This document shows, piece after piece, positions 52,602 through 60,247 of a DNA stretch of 64,000 nucleotides (within the stretch, counting starts at the first letter, position 1; every line of letters begins with the position of its first letter). Below the pieces are notes generated by a model, which worked only from the letters and a program-made list of their open reading frames with translations, searched no databases and was not told the DNA's origin. This DNA is from Mycobacteriales bacterium (lineage in GTDB: Bacteria > Actinomycetota > Actinomycetes > Mycobacteriales > SCTD01). The stretch lies in contig JAUJOY010000001.1 in NCBI GenBank assembly GCA_030447385.1, positions 747,629 through 811,628 on the forward strand, in the 5' to 3' direction. Made by a program: the position numbers and the translations under genes.

Positions 52602-53719
52602 ACCAGCTCGTCCATCACCGCGTCGAGCCGGTGCACGTGCGGGTCCCACGACCGGGCTGCGGCGGCGGCCACGGCCGCGGGTCGCATCGCCTCGAGGTCC
52701 GGTCCTCCGCGCAGGACGCGGGCCATCTGCGCGGCCCAGGCACCGGGCTCGGGGGGCAGCAGCCAGCCGGTCCGGTCGTGCCCCACCGTCGTGCGCGGCC
52801 CGCCCGCGTCCACGGCGAGCACCGGTGTGCCGGCGGCCATCGCCTCGAGCACCACCATGCCGAAGTCCTCGTTGCGGGCCGGGAAGAGCAGCGCGGTCGC
52901 CGCGGCGTAGAGCTCGCGCAGCCGGGCGTCCGGCGGCGCGAGCTCGAAGGTCACCGGCAGCCCGGCGGCCCGCTCCCGCAACGCCGCCAGGTAGGGCCGG
53001 CTCTTCTCGTCGACCATCCCGGCGACGACGAGCCGGGCCGGTTGCGCCACCTCCCGCAGCGCCTCGATCGCCAGCTCGAGGTTCTTCTGCCACATGATCC
53101 GGCCGGCGCAGAGGAACAGCGGCTCCCGGTCCGCGCGCGACCCGGTGAACCAGGACGCGTCCACCCCCGGCTCCAGCACCTCCAGCGGCCCGTCCGGCCG
53201 CAGCCCGGCGGCCCGCACCCGCGCAAGGGTCTCGGTGCTGTTGACGAGCACGTGCCCGTACACCCGCCAGGCCCGCCGGTCGACCGCGTCGAAGGCCGGG
53301 CCGACGGTGGCGAGCGCCGCCCTCCTGGCCGATGAGTGCCGCCGCACGACGGCGTGCGCCGCTGGGTCGTGCAGGATCTTCAGTGGCGTGTGGCAGTAGG
53401 CCGCGACCGGACCGCGGGTCCGCAGGGCCACCAGGTCGCCGAGCCCCTCGGAGGAGACGAGCACGGCGTCGGCGGGCGGCAGCCGCGCGGTGGCGATCGT
53501 CGTGGCGGCCCGCACCAGCGGCCCGAGGGACCGGCGCACCGGCACCCGCGGCGACAGCTCGACCACCCGCAGCCCGGCCACCTCCGGATAGGTGCCGGCG
53601 GGATCGTGGTGGTGGGTGTAGACCGTCCAGTCGTGCCGGCTGCGGGTGACGACCTCCACGATCCACCGCTCCACGCCTGACCGCAGGTAGACCCACGGGT
53701 GGTAGAGCGCCAGCCTCAC
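52574..53719 (-). CDS. Glycosyltransferase family 4
   Basis: A 381-residue GT-B enzyme. LALYHPWVYLRSGVERWIVEV starts the fold, AAYCHTPLKILHDP is a characteristic loop of mannosyltransferase-type GT4s (HTPLK), LCAGRIMWQKNLELAIEALR starts the donor domain, and ARNEDFGMVVLEAMAAGTPV holds E-x7-E. Its GTG start overlaps the stop of the GT2 upstream (GTGA), so GT4 (54549), GT2 (53716) and this gene are one operon. It is the last gene of that unit. Confidence 0.92.
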   Translation of the reverse strand: MRLALYHPWVYLRSGVERWIVEVVTRSRHDWTVYTHHHDPAGTYPEVAGLRVVELSPRVPVRRSLGPLVRAATTIATARLPPADAVLVSSEGLGDLVALRTRGPVAAYCHTPLKILHDPAAHAVVRRHSSARRAALATVGPAFDAVDRRAWRVYGHVLVNSTETLARVRAAGLRPDGPLEVLEPGVDASWFTGSRADREPLFLCAGRIMWQKNLELAIEALREVAQPARLVVAGMVDEKSRPYLAALRERAAGLPVTFELAPPDARLRELYAAATALLFPARNEDFGMVVLEAMAAGTPVLAVDAGGPRTTVGHDRTGWLLPPEPGAWAAQMARVLRGGPDLEAMRPAAVAAAAARSWDPHVHRLDAVMDELVQRSRAATS

Positions 53720-54552
53720 CGGCGCCGCCGGGCGCCCGCGACGACCAGCCCCGCCACCGTCCCCGCCGTACGCGTCAGCGACGTCGCCACCCCGAACCCG
53801 TAGCCGCGCCGCACGTCACCCGGCACCGGCGCCAGCCCCTGATCCCACAGCGCGGCGCGGGCCAGCCGGCGCCCGCGCGGCCCGCCGTTCCACACCGCCC
53901 GTGCACCGGCCCCCTTGCCGTAGCCCCAGTCCAGCCGCAGCAGCTCCCGGCGCTCCCGCCACTGCTCGTGGTGGGCGAGCAGCCCGGGGGCGTAGCGCCC
54001 GACGTGGCCGGCGACCAGCAGCCGGTCCAGCAGCTCGACGTCCTCGGCCGCGCAGAACCACGTCCCCGGGCCGAGCCGCTCGTCGAACCCGCCGACCCCG
54101 GCGAGCACGTCCTTGCGCACGACCAGGTTGGCGCTGACGCCGAGGACCTGCGGCGAGCGCCGGTCGAGCAGCGTCTCGGGCACGTCGGGGGTGACGGCCA
54201 CCGGGCGCTCCACGCCGAGCTGCGCCGCCGGGACGGCCACCCGCCCGCAGGCGAACGCCACCCCCGCGACGGCCGGGTCCACGGCGTCCCGCCAGCCGGG
54301 GGCCACCCGGACGTCGTCGTCCACGAAGGCGACGAGCGCGCGCGAGGCGGCGCGCCAGCCGGCGTTCCTCGCCCGGCTGGCGCCCGGCAGCTCCAGCCGC
54401 AGCACCTGGGCCCCGCAGGTGACCGGGGTCCGGGAGGCGCTGTCGACGACCAGCAGCTCGTCCTGCGGCCGCAGCTGCGGCGCGAGGGCAGCCAGGCAGC
54501 CGCGAAGCTGCGCGGGCCGGTCCCGGGTGGGGACGACGACCGTCAGGCTCAT
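53716..54552 (-). CDS. Glycosyltransferase family 2
   Basis: A 278-residue GT-A enzyme. SLTVVVPTRDRPAQLRGCL, LLVVDSAS, FVDDDVRVAPGW (DxD), NLVVRKDVLAGVGGFDERLG and AAEDVELLDRLLVAG are visible. The C-terminus has a weak hydrophobic helix (TRTAGTVAGLVVAGA). It is a paralogue of the GT2 at 50761-51591. ATG 54552 overlaps the upstream GT4 gene's stop (ATGA), and its own stop overlaps the next GT4 start, showing tight translational coupling across three genes. Confidence 0.9.
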   Translation of the reverse strand: MSLTVVVPTRDRPAQLRGCLAALAPQLRPQDELLVVDSASRTPVTCGAQVLRLELPGASRARNAGWRAASRALVAFVDDDVRVAPGWRDAVDPAVAGVAFACGRVAVPAAQLGVERPVAVTPDVPETLLDRRSPQVLGVSANLVVRKDVLAGVGGFDERLGPGTWFCAAEDVELLDRLLVAGHVGRYAPGLLAHHEQWRERRELLRLDWGYGKGAGARAVWNGGPRGRRLARAALWDQGLAPVPGDVRRGYGFGVATSLTRTAGTVAGLVVAGARRRR

Positions 54553-55622
54553 GGGACGCGGGCGAGGACGCGGGCGTACGCGTCCTGCACGCGCCGCAGG
54601 CCGGCCGGCTCGCCGTGCTCCGGCGCCGCTGCGCTCGCCCCTGCCGCCAGCCGGCGCACCAGCGCGTCATCGGACAGGACCGCGCTCAGCGCAGCGGCGA
54701 GCGCCGCCACGTCCCCCGCGGGGGTGACCAGCCCGCAGGACCGGTCATGGGTGAGCTCGACCGCCCCCGCGTCGTCGCTGACCACGAGGGGTCTGCCGTG
54801 CACCAGCGCCTCGGCCAGGACCAGCGGGGAGCCCTCCGGCCGGCGCCGGGGCAGCGAGGGCAGCACCAGCGCCCGAGCCCTGGCGAGCAGCCGCGACACC
54901 TCGTCCCGGGCGAGCGTCCCCAGCAGGACGGCCCGCCCCTCGCGTACGGCCGGGGAGTCCGACAGCGCCGCCGCCGCGCCGCCGGAGCCCGCGAGGAGCA
55001 GCCGGGCACGGGGATGCCCAAGCCCGGAGAAGGCCTCCAGGAGCACGTGCACGCCCTTGTCGCGGTCCAGCCGGCCGACGAAGACGAGGTCGGCGCAGTC
55101 GGCTGCGGGGACGAGCGGCGCGACCGGCTCCGCGGCCCAGGGGCCGGCGTGCGCCACCTGCGGAAACCCTGCGGCCCGCAGCCTGGCAGCCAGTGCGCGG
55201 GAGACGGCGAGCACCTGGTCGACCTGCCTGCGGACAGCGGCCGCGTCGAGGGGCGCCCGCAGCCGCTGGTAGGCGCGCAGCGGACCGCCCCGGCCGTCCG
55301 CGTCACCGAGCAGCCGCCCGTCGTGGGCCGTCAGGACCCGCGGTACGCCCGGCGCGGCGCCCAGCACGGACACCGACAGCTCGCGGACCACGTTGTGGAA
55401 GTGCAGGACGTCCGGGCGCATCCGGCGCGCCGCCCTCGTCAGGGCGCTCCTCGCCACCGGGTCCCACGCGTCCAGCAGCCGGGCGCCGCCCGAGCGCGGG
55501 GGACGGGAGAAGACCTCGACGTCGTTGCCCGCCCGCCGCAGTGCCCCGACGAGCAGGTCCAGGTGCACCTCGGCCCCCGAGGAGCCCCCGGGCGGGCGGT
55601 CGTTCACGCACAGCACCTTCAC
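54549..55622 (-). CDS. Glycosyltransferase family 4
   Basis: A 357-residue GT-B enzyme. KVLCVNDRPPGGSSGAEVHL at the start, VLHFHNVVRELSV and VLTAHDGRLLGD in the acceptor half, LVFVGRLDRDKGVHVLLEAF in the donor half and SPLVLAEALVHGRPLVVSDD around E-x7-E. GTG 55622 lies in a 17-bp tandem duplication: an upstream copy of GTGAAGGTGCTG begins a frame that stops in TGA overlapping the real GTG. First gene of the GT4-GT2-GT4 operon, 45 bp after the sugar transferase gene. Confidence 0.9.
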   Translation of the reverse strand: MKVLCVNDRPPGGSSGAEVHLDLLVGALRRAGNDVEVFSRPPRSGGARLLDAWDPVARSALTRAARRMRPDVLHFHNVVRELSVSVLGAAPGVPRVLTAHDGRLLGDADGRGGPLRAYQRLRAPLDAAAVRRQVDQVLAVSRALAARLRAAGFPQVAHAGPWAAEPVAPLVPAADCADLVFVGRLDRDKGVHVLLEAFSGLGHPRARLLLAGSGGAAAALSDSPAVREGRAVLLGTLARDEVSRLLARARALVLPSLPRRRPEGSPLVLAEALVHGRPLVVSDDAGAVELTHDRSCGLVTPAGDVAALAAALSAVLSDDALVRRLAAGASAAAPEHGEPAGLRRVQDAYARVLARVP

Positions 55623-55658
55623 GAGCCCAGCACCTTCACGAGCCCAGCAACCTTCACC
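55611..55658 (-). repeat. 17-bp tandem duplication at the GT4 start codon
   Basis: CAGCACCTTCACGAGCC (plus strand) occurs twice in tandem (55611-55627, 55628-55644), followed by a diverged partial copy CAGCAACCTTCACC (55645-55658). On the minus strand each copy provides a GTG-AAG-GT start-like sequence. 17 is not a multiple of 3, so the upstream copies are out of frame with the gene. Confidence 0.85.
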
Positions 55659-55667
55659 GGCGCGGGA

Positions 55668-57152
55668 TCACCGCGCGCGGCCGGCTGCCCCGAAGGTGGA
55701 GCGCAGCAGCACGCTGATGGTCGCGCCGAGGATGTGCAGGTCCAGTCCCGGCGTCCAGCCGTGCACGTACGCCAGGTCGAGATCGACCATCTCGCGGTAG
55801 CGCAGGGTGGCCCCTCCCGAGACCTGCCACAGGCCGGTCATGCCCGGGCGTACGAGGTGCCGCTCGCCCTCGCGGCAGCCGAACGCCTCGGCTTCGACCG
55901 GCAGCGGCCGGGGCCCGACGAGGCTCATCTCCCCGCGGAGCACGTTGACCAGCTGCGGCAGCTCGTCGATGCCGGTGCGCCGCAGGACCCGCCCGACCCT
56001 GGTCACCCTGGGGTCGTCGGCCATCTTGAACAGCAGCCCGTCGGAGGTGTTGTAGGCGGTCAGCAAGGGCTGCTCGTGCTCGGCACCGACCCGCATCGTG
56101 CGCAGCTTGAGGATGTCGAACGACTGGCCGCCCCGGCCGGTGCGGCGCTGCCGGTACAGCGCGGGGGACCCGTCGTCCAGCCGGATCGCCAGCAGCCCCA
56201 GCAGCAGCAGCGGAGCGGTGACCAGCAGCAGGAACCCGGACAGCAGGACGTCCATCGCCCGCTTCGCGGGCATGGCGGCCGGGCCGCGCAGGGGTCGCCC
56301 CAGCGGCAGGACGGCCATGCCGCCCACGCGCCGGCCGGTGCGCCCGTCGAGGAAGGCCTCGGACCTGGAGGGCACCACCGACACGTGGGCGGGAACGCCA
56401 AAGGACCGGCGCAGCCCACCGGAGGGCTTGCCGTCGCCGGGCAGCAGGAAGACGTGCTCACAGCCGCGGTCGCGGACGAGCTGAGCCAGCTCCTCCGGCT
56501 CACGGACTGCGCGCGCCCCGACGCTCAGGACCACCTGGAGGCCGAACTCGGGGTGGCCGGCGAGGGTGCGGGTGAGGGTGGCCGCGGGCTCGTCCTGGCC
56601 CACGACCAGCGCCCGCGCCAGGTCCTTGCCTGCTCGACGGCGCCGGACGACGACGAGCCAGGCGAGGACGCGCACGGCCAGGAGCGCCAGCAGGGAGGCG
56701 GCCGCCATGCGCACCGCGTCAGCCGGCGCGGTGAGCAGCGCCCCGACCAGGCCGGCCACCGCGAGGGGGCCGACGAGCAGCCGCGGCCACCAGCCCGTTC
56801 CGCGGGCCACCACCCGGTCCCTGTCGCGGTAGACCCGCCCCGAGCACAGCAGGGCAGCCGCGGTCAGCCCGACGAGCAGGGCCCGTTGCGGCGCCGGCAG
56901 CACGACGAGCGCGACCCCGGCGAGCACCAGGAGGTCCACCGCCGGAGCGACGAGGGCGGGATCCCCGGCGTGCACCGCACCGGCGAGCCGCACGGGCCAT
57001 GGCCGGCGGGGCTCCGCCGGAGAGGGGGCGGGGCGCAGCAGCAGCCGCCGGTCGAGCGGCAGGACGGCCCGGCCGCCGCTGTCGAGAACCGGCTCGGCCG
57101 CAGCGGCGGAGGCGCTGCGCTGCAGGCTGCGCTGGTCGGCAAGCCGGGACAT
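55668..57152 (-). CDS. Polyprenyl-phosphate sugar-1-phosphate transferase (WbaP/WcaJ-like)
   Basis: A 494-residue initiating transferase that puts the first sugar phosphate on undecaprenyl phosphate. Four to five hydrophobic segments (about 55-170) form the N-terminal membrane region; a Rossmann-like middle follows (ALVVGQDEPAATLTRTLAG, CEHVFLLPGDG). From about residue 297 comes the catalytic domain: PAKRAMDVLLSG, YRQRRTGRGGQSFDILKLRTM, GIDELPQLVNVLRGEMSLVG with PRPL, and RPGMTGLWQVSG. All catalytic Lys/Arg/Asp-Glu positions look intact. ATG 57152 has TAGGCT 6 nt upstream (leaderless). Likely the first step of the locus. Confidence 0.94.
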   Translation of the reverse strand: MSRLADQRSLQRSASAAAAEPVLDSGGRAVLPLDRRLLLRPAPSPAEPRRPWPVRLAGAVHAGDPALVAPAVDLLVLAGVALVVLPAPQRALLVGLTAAALLCSGRVYRDRDRVVARGTGWWPRLLVGPLAVAGLVGALLTAPADAVRMAAASLLALLAVRVLAWLVVVRRRRAGKDLARALVVGQDEPAATLTRTLAGHPEFGLQVVLSVGARAVREPEELAQLVRDRGCEHVFLLPGDGKPSGGLRRSFGVPAHVSVVPSRSEAFLDGRTGRRVGGMAVLPLGRPLRGPAAMPAKRAMDVLLSGFLLLVTAPLLLLGLLAIRLDDGSPALYRQRRTGRGGQSFDILKLRTMRVGAEHEQPLLTAYNTSDGLLFKMADDPRVTRVGRVLRRTGIDELPQLVNVLRGEMSLVGPRPLPVEAEAFGCREGERHLVRPGMTGLWQVSGGATLRYREMVDLDLAYVHGWTPGLDLHILGATISVLLRSTFGAAGRAR

Positions 57153-57158
57153 TTCGGG

Positions 57159-57164
57159 AGCCTA
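57159..57164 (-). promoter_or_regulatory. -10 element, leaderless WbaP-like gene promoter
   Basis: TAGGCT on the minus strand, 6 nt before ATG 57152. Confidence 0.65.
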
Positions 57165-57223
57165 TCGTTCCCCCGGCCTTGGCAGGGGAGCGCAGGCTGC
57201 TGCCGGATCGGGCGCCTCGGCAG

Positions 57224-57781
57224 CTACCAGCGGTGGGCGACGTGCACGACCAGCCGCTGGTTGCCGGCACCGGGTCCGGGCAGCACGAAGACCCGGAACG
57301 GCAGGCGGGCGCGCACGCCCAACCCGAACCTGGTTCCGCCCTCGGAGGTGCTGCTCAGCGCGACCTGGCGGAAGGTCCGCCAGCCGGAGACGTCGACCAG
57401 CTCCCGCCGGTCCGCAGGGCGGTACGCGGCGAGGGTGTCGTCCGGGCTCTCGACGTCGGTGCGCACGAGGACCTGCAGGACCGCACCGCCGCGCGGACGT
57501 CCGGGCTCCGCTGCCGCGACCTCGTCGACGTAGCGCACGTCGTAGCCGCCGGTGAGCGCCCCCCCGACGTCGATCACGAGCCGGTCGAAGCAGGCGTGCT
57601 CCCCGCCGCGGACGTCGGCGATCGGGGCCGACGACGCGCCGTAACCGCCCTTCGGCAGGGACCCCCAGTGCACCTCGCACGCGTTCTCGGCCCGCGCCCC
57701 GGCCGGGGAGACCAAGCCCAGCGCGGCGCTCATGACCAGGATGGCGAGCCCCGCCATCCCGGTCCGCACGAGGGTCCTCAT
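57224..57781 (-). CDS. Secreted AMIN-like domain protein (right flank copy)
   Basis: A 185-residue secreted protein: signal peptide 1-31 ending GARAE, then the AMIN-like domain. CEVHWGSLPKGG, CFDRLVIDVGG, VDVSGWRTFRQV, GLGVRARLPFRVFVL and VVHVAHRW match the copy at 25314-25874, including both cysteines. The middle (residues 75-115) differs most. ATG 57781 follows GGGGAGGA. It lies 60 bp before the WbaP-like gene promoter on the same strand and could be read through into the locus. The function is unknown; envelope binding is suggested by the domain. Confidence 0.86.
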   Translation of the reverse strand: MRTLVRTGMAGLAILVMSAALGLVSPAGARAENACEVHWGSLPKGGYGASSAPIADVRGGEHACFDRLVIDVGGALTGGYDVRYVDEVAAAEPGRPRGGAVLQVLVRTDVESPDDTLAAYRPADRRELVDVSGWRTFRQVALSSTSEGGTRFGLGVRARLPFRVFVLPGPGAGNQRLVVHVAHRW

Positions 57782-57948
57782 CGCGTCCTCCCCAACCTCT
57801 CCGGCGGTATCCGGCCGTCTTCGGTTCACGGTGGCGCCTGCGGCGCCTGCGCACCACCCACCCCAGGTGGGAGATGCCGCTCACCCTGCAAACCTCTTGA
57901 CGCCGCGGGCCTGCGCGGCTCACCCTGAGATCGAGCCCTGGAGGGGTC

Positions 57949-58596
57949 GTGGAGGACAGCGCGGGCGGCGCCGTGGCGTACGCGCGCGCGCCCGCGCCCC
58001 CCTACCTGTCCTGCCGGGAGAACCAGGCGTCGCCGCGCCGCTGGCCGCTGCAGGGGCCGTTGGTCACGGTGGGGCGGGCACCCGACGTGGACGTCGTGCT
58101 CGGCGAGGACCTGCTGGTCTCCCGGTTGCACACCACGCTCGAGCTCGTCGGCGGCGTGTGGACGATCGTCGACAACGGCCTGTCCCGCAACGGGACCTAC
58201 GTCAACGGCCGCCGCCTCAGCGGCCGCCTCCCGCTGCACGACCGCGACGAGATCCGGCTGGGCGCGACCACCCTGACCTTCTGCGCCCCCGCGGAGGAGA
58301 CCGGGGCGCACACCCTGGTGGGCCAGCCGCTGCCCGTACCCACCCACCTCACCCCGGCGCAGCGCAGCGTGGTGCTCGCCCTGTGCCGGCCCTACAAGAA
58401 CGGCGACGCGTACGCGCTGCCGGCCACCAACCAGCAGATCGCCGACGAGCTGTTCCTCAGCGTCGACGCCGTGAAGACCCACCTTCGCGTGCTGTTCCAC
58501 CGGCTGGACATCGACCACCTCCCACAGAACGCCAAGCGGGTGCGCCTCGCGGAGATGGCCCTGCTGTACGGGCTCATCTCCAAGCACGAGCTCTAG
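57949..58596 (+). CDS. FHA domain protein with C-terminal HTH
   Basis: A 215-residue protein. The FHA domain (about 33-108) has the phosphothreonine-binding residues in VTVGRAP (R43), VSRLH (58-61) and NGTYVNG (81-87). The C-terminal 90 residues, LTPAQRSVVLALCRPY, TNQQIADELFLSVDAVKTHL, HRLDI, are helix-turn-helix of a GerE/winged-helix kind. So it is probably a DNA-binding regulator tuned by Ser/Thr kinase signalling. GTG 57949 has GGAGGGG. It is divergent from the right AMIN-like gene, suitably placed to control the polysaccharide locus, though that is inference. Confidence 0.87.
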   Translation: MEDSAGGAVAYARAPAPPYLSCRENQASPRRWPLQGPLVTVGRAPDVDVVLGEDLLVSRLHTTLELVGGVWTIVDNGLSRNGTYVNGRRLSGRLPLHDRDEIRLGATTLTFCAPAEETGAHTLVGQPLPVPTHLTPAQRSVVLALCRPYKNGDAYALPATNQQIADELFLSVDAVKTHLRVLFHRLDIDHLPQNAKRVRLAEMALLYGLISKHEL

Positions 58597-58670
58597 CCCG
58601 GACCGCCGCGGGCGCAGAAAGGTCGGTGCCGCGCGCGTGCGGCCTCCCGGCCCGGGGAAGCGACCCGGGC

Positions 58671-59060
58671 ATGGAGCACTTCCCGATCGCGACCGTGGCC
58701 GAGCAGAGCGCCGACTTCCGCCGGGTCCTGTGGACCGGTGAGCACACCCAGCTGGTCATCATGACCATCCCGGTGGGCGGGGAGATCGGCGTCGAGAAGC
58801 ACGACGAGAACGACCAGATCCTCAGCTTCGTCAGCGGGACGGGGGAGGCGACGGTGTCCGGGGAGAGCAGGCAGGTCGTTGCCGGCGACCTCGTCGTGGT
58901 GCCGGCCGGCACCACCCACAACTTCGTCAACAGCGGGCCGATCCCCCTGGTGCTCTACACCATGTACGGGCCGCCGGACCACGCTGACGCAGCTGTGCAC
59001 GCCACCAAGGAGGAGGCAGAGCGTCTCGAGGCGGACGGGAAGGACGAGCCGCCGGCCTGA
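58671..59060 (+). CDS. Small cupin protein
   Basis: A 129-residue single-domain cupin. Motif 1 is IGVEKHDENDQILSFVSGTG (His and Glu ligands expected at K-H-x3-D/Q-I), motif 2 is VVAGDLVVVPAGTTHNFVN with the second histidine. One usual motif-1 histidine is replaced by Glu/Asp, so metal binding may differ. The acidic C-terminus (HATKEEAERLEADGKDEPPA) is common in this group. ATG 58671 has GGGGAAG 10 nt upstream. Monocistronic. The ligand is unknown; no link to neighbours is evident. Confidence 0.85.
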   Translation: MEHFPIATVAEQSADFRRVLWTGEHTQLVIMTIPVGGEIGVEKHDENDQILSFVSGTGEATVSGESRQVVAGDLVVVPAGTTHNFVNSGPIPLVLYTMYGPPDHADAAVHATKEEAERLEADGKDEPPA

Positions 59061-59193
59061 CGGCCCGCCCGCTGCGGATGACCGCCCGCTGCGGCTGGCG
59101 GCCCGCCCGCGCTGTGGTCGACCGCGCCTCTGGCTCCGCTGCGCCGCCCCTGCTGTCCGCTGCCCCCGCCCCCCGCCCCCCCGCTGCCCCCGC

Positions 59194-59287
59194 CCCGCTG
59201 CCCGCTCCCGCTCGACCGCGCCTCTGCTGCCCGCTGCGCCCGGCCCGCTCCGCGCCCGCTGCCCGCTCCCGCTCGACCGCGCCTCTG
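59194..59287. repeat. Exact 33-bp direct repeat, 61-bp period
   Basis: The 33-bp sequence starting CCCGCTGCCCGCTCCCGCTC occurs at 59194-59226 and exactly again at 59255-59287. A partial copy (TCGACCGCGCCTCTG) lies near 59117. The strand asymmetry (almost no G on the plus strand) could favour G-rich structures on the other strand. Confidence 0.85.
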
Positions 59288-59386
59288 CGCCTGCTCCGCC
59301 CGCTGTGCCCGCCCCGCTCCCGCTGCCCCCGCCCCGCGGACAAGATCTTCGGAACATCCTCAGCACCCCAGTGCTGGGGATTCTGC

Positions 59387-59590
59387 GATGATCCGCCAGG
59401 GTCGGGCCAGCCAGCCCGATGATCGGTCCAGGGTCGGGCCAGCCAGCCCGATGATCCGCCAGGGTCGGGCCAGCCAGCCCGATGATCGGGCCAGGGCCGG
59501 CCCAGCCAGCTCCGATGATCCGCTAGGGTCGGGCCAGCCAGCCCGATGATCGGGCCATGGGCGGGCCACCCGGCAGGATGATCCGACAGG
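59387..59590. repeat. 31-33 bp minisatellite, six full units plus one partial, with hairpins
   Basis: Units start GATGATC and continue as [C/G]-G-variable-CAGGGTCGGGCCAGCCAGCCC. Full units are 59387-59417, 59418-59449, 59450-59480, 59481-59513, 59514-59544 and 59545-59576, with a partial unit at 59577-59590. Short (31 bp, CCGCC type) and long (32-33 bp, CGGKCC type) units alternate, so the higher-order unit is about 63 bp. Most contain the self-complementary arms CGGGC-CAGCCA-GCCCG. Confidence 0.9.
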
Positions 59591-59617
59591 CCCCACCCCC
59601 CACCCGCAACCGGCCGG

Positions 59618-60247
59618 CTACGGGTCGACGACGCGGATCCAGACCGCCCGCATCTGCTCGTACGACGCCTGCAGCACCGCCAGCCGCGGGTCCGGGCCGT
59701 CCAGGAGCCGGCCGGTCACGAGCGGGCGGAGTGGGGCGAGCCGGCTGTCCCCGAGCACCGTCTCGACCGCTGTCCGCTCCCCACCAGTGACGACGGCGTC
59801 CAGCGTCGCCGCCTCGGGGAGCAGAACGCGCACGGCGGTGTCGGCGAAGGCGTCCAGCGCGACGCGTACCTGTCCCTCCCGCCGCCGCGCGAAGCGCTGC
59901 TGCGACTGCCCGCCGGCCGCCGAGCGGCGGTGCACCTGCCGGGTGGTCACCTTCGAGGCGACCAGCCGGGGGCCGTCGAAGACCCCGCAGGCGCAGCCGC
60001 CGAGCCTGGCCAGCAGCACCCCCACCCGCCGGTCGCGCAGGACGTGCTCCACCAGCGCGCCGGTCAGCGGCGGGAACGGCACCTCGACCTCCGCGAGCGC
60101 GCCGTCCTCCGCGCCCAGCCGGACGGTCCGCTCGTCGAACTCTCGCACCACCGCACCGTGCCGGGCGGCAAACCCGTCGAGCCAGCGCTGCAGGCGCTCC
60201 GGCGACGTCGTGACCCACCGCCCGCCACCCGCCGCCGGGCGGCTCAT
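59618..60247 (-). CDS. acVLRF1-family peptidyl-tRNA hydrolase / release-factor-like protein
   Basis: A 209-residue protein of the actinobacterial VLRF1 (Vms1-like/eRF1-fold) group. The hallmark is AAGGQSQQRFARRREGQ (111-127) with the GGQ at 112-114, the motif that reaches the peptidyl-transferase centre in release factors. Family members release nascent chains from stalled or split ribosomes. N- and C-terminal halves (ERLQRWLDGFAARHG; TLDAVVTGGERTAVETVL) fit the fold. ATG 60247 overlaps the ABC transporter stop (ATGA). The coupling to an exporter is odd for a ribosome-rescue factor. Confidence 0.88.
   Translation of the reverse strand: MSRPAAGGGRWVTTSPERLQRWLDGFAARHGAVVREFDERTVRLGAEDGALAEVEVPFPPLTGALVEHVLRDRRVGVLLARLGGCACGVFDGPRLVASKVTTRQVHRRSAAGGQSQQRFARRREGQVRVALDAFADTAVRVLLPEAATLDAVVTGGERTAVETVLGDSRLAPLRPLVTGRLLDGPDPRLAVLQASYEQMRAVWIRVVDP

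Larger units (their letters stand above)
59061..59617. other. Non-coding low-complexity and repeat region
   Basis: No gene is supported in these 557 bp. 59061-59340 is strongly C-rich on the plus strand, made of degenerate CCCGCTGC/CTCCCGCTC words, and includes an exact 33-bp repeat. 59361-59376 is a small hairpin (CAGCAC-CCCA-GTGCTG). 59387-59590 is a minisatellite. A minus-strand frame of 78 codons through the repeats mirrors their periodicity and is not a credible gene. Confidence 0.8.

Noticed and set aside
25314-57781. The polysaccharide locus as a recent horizontally acquired island
   Set aside because: Codon use and GC content look the same as the flanks by eye, the same leaderless promoter type is used inside and outside, and there is no integrase, tRNA or direct-repeat boundary apart from the AMIN-like paralogues.
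59360-59596. 78-codon minus-strand frame with repeats of WLARPWRII
   Set aside because: The repeated peptide only mirrors the 31-33 bp minisatellite. No ribosome site, and unit lengths not divisible by three change the frame.
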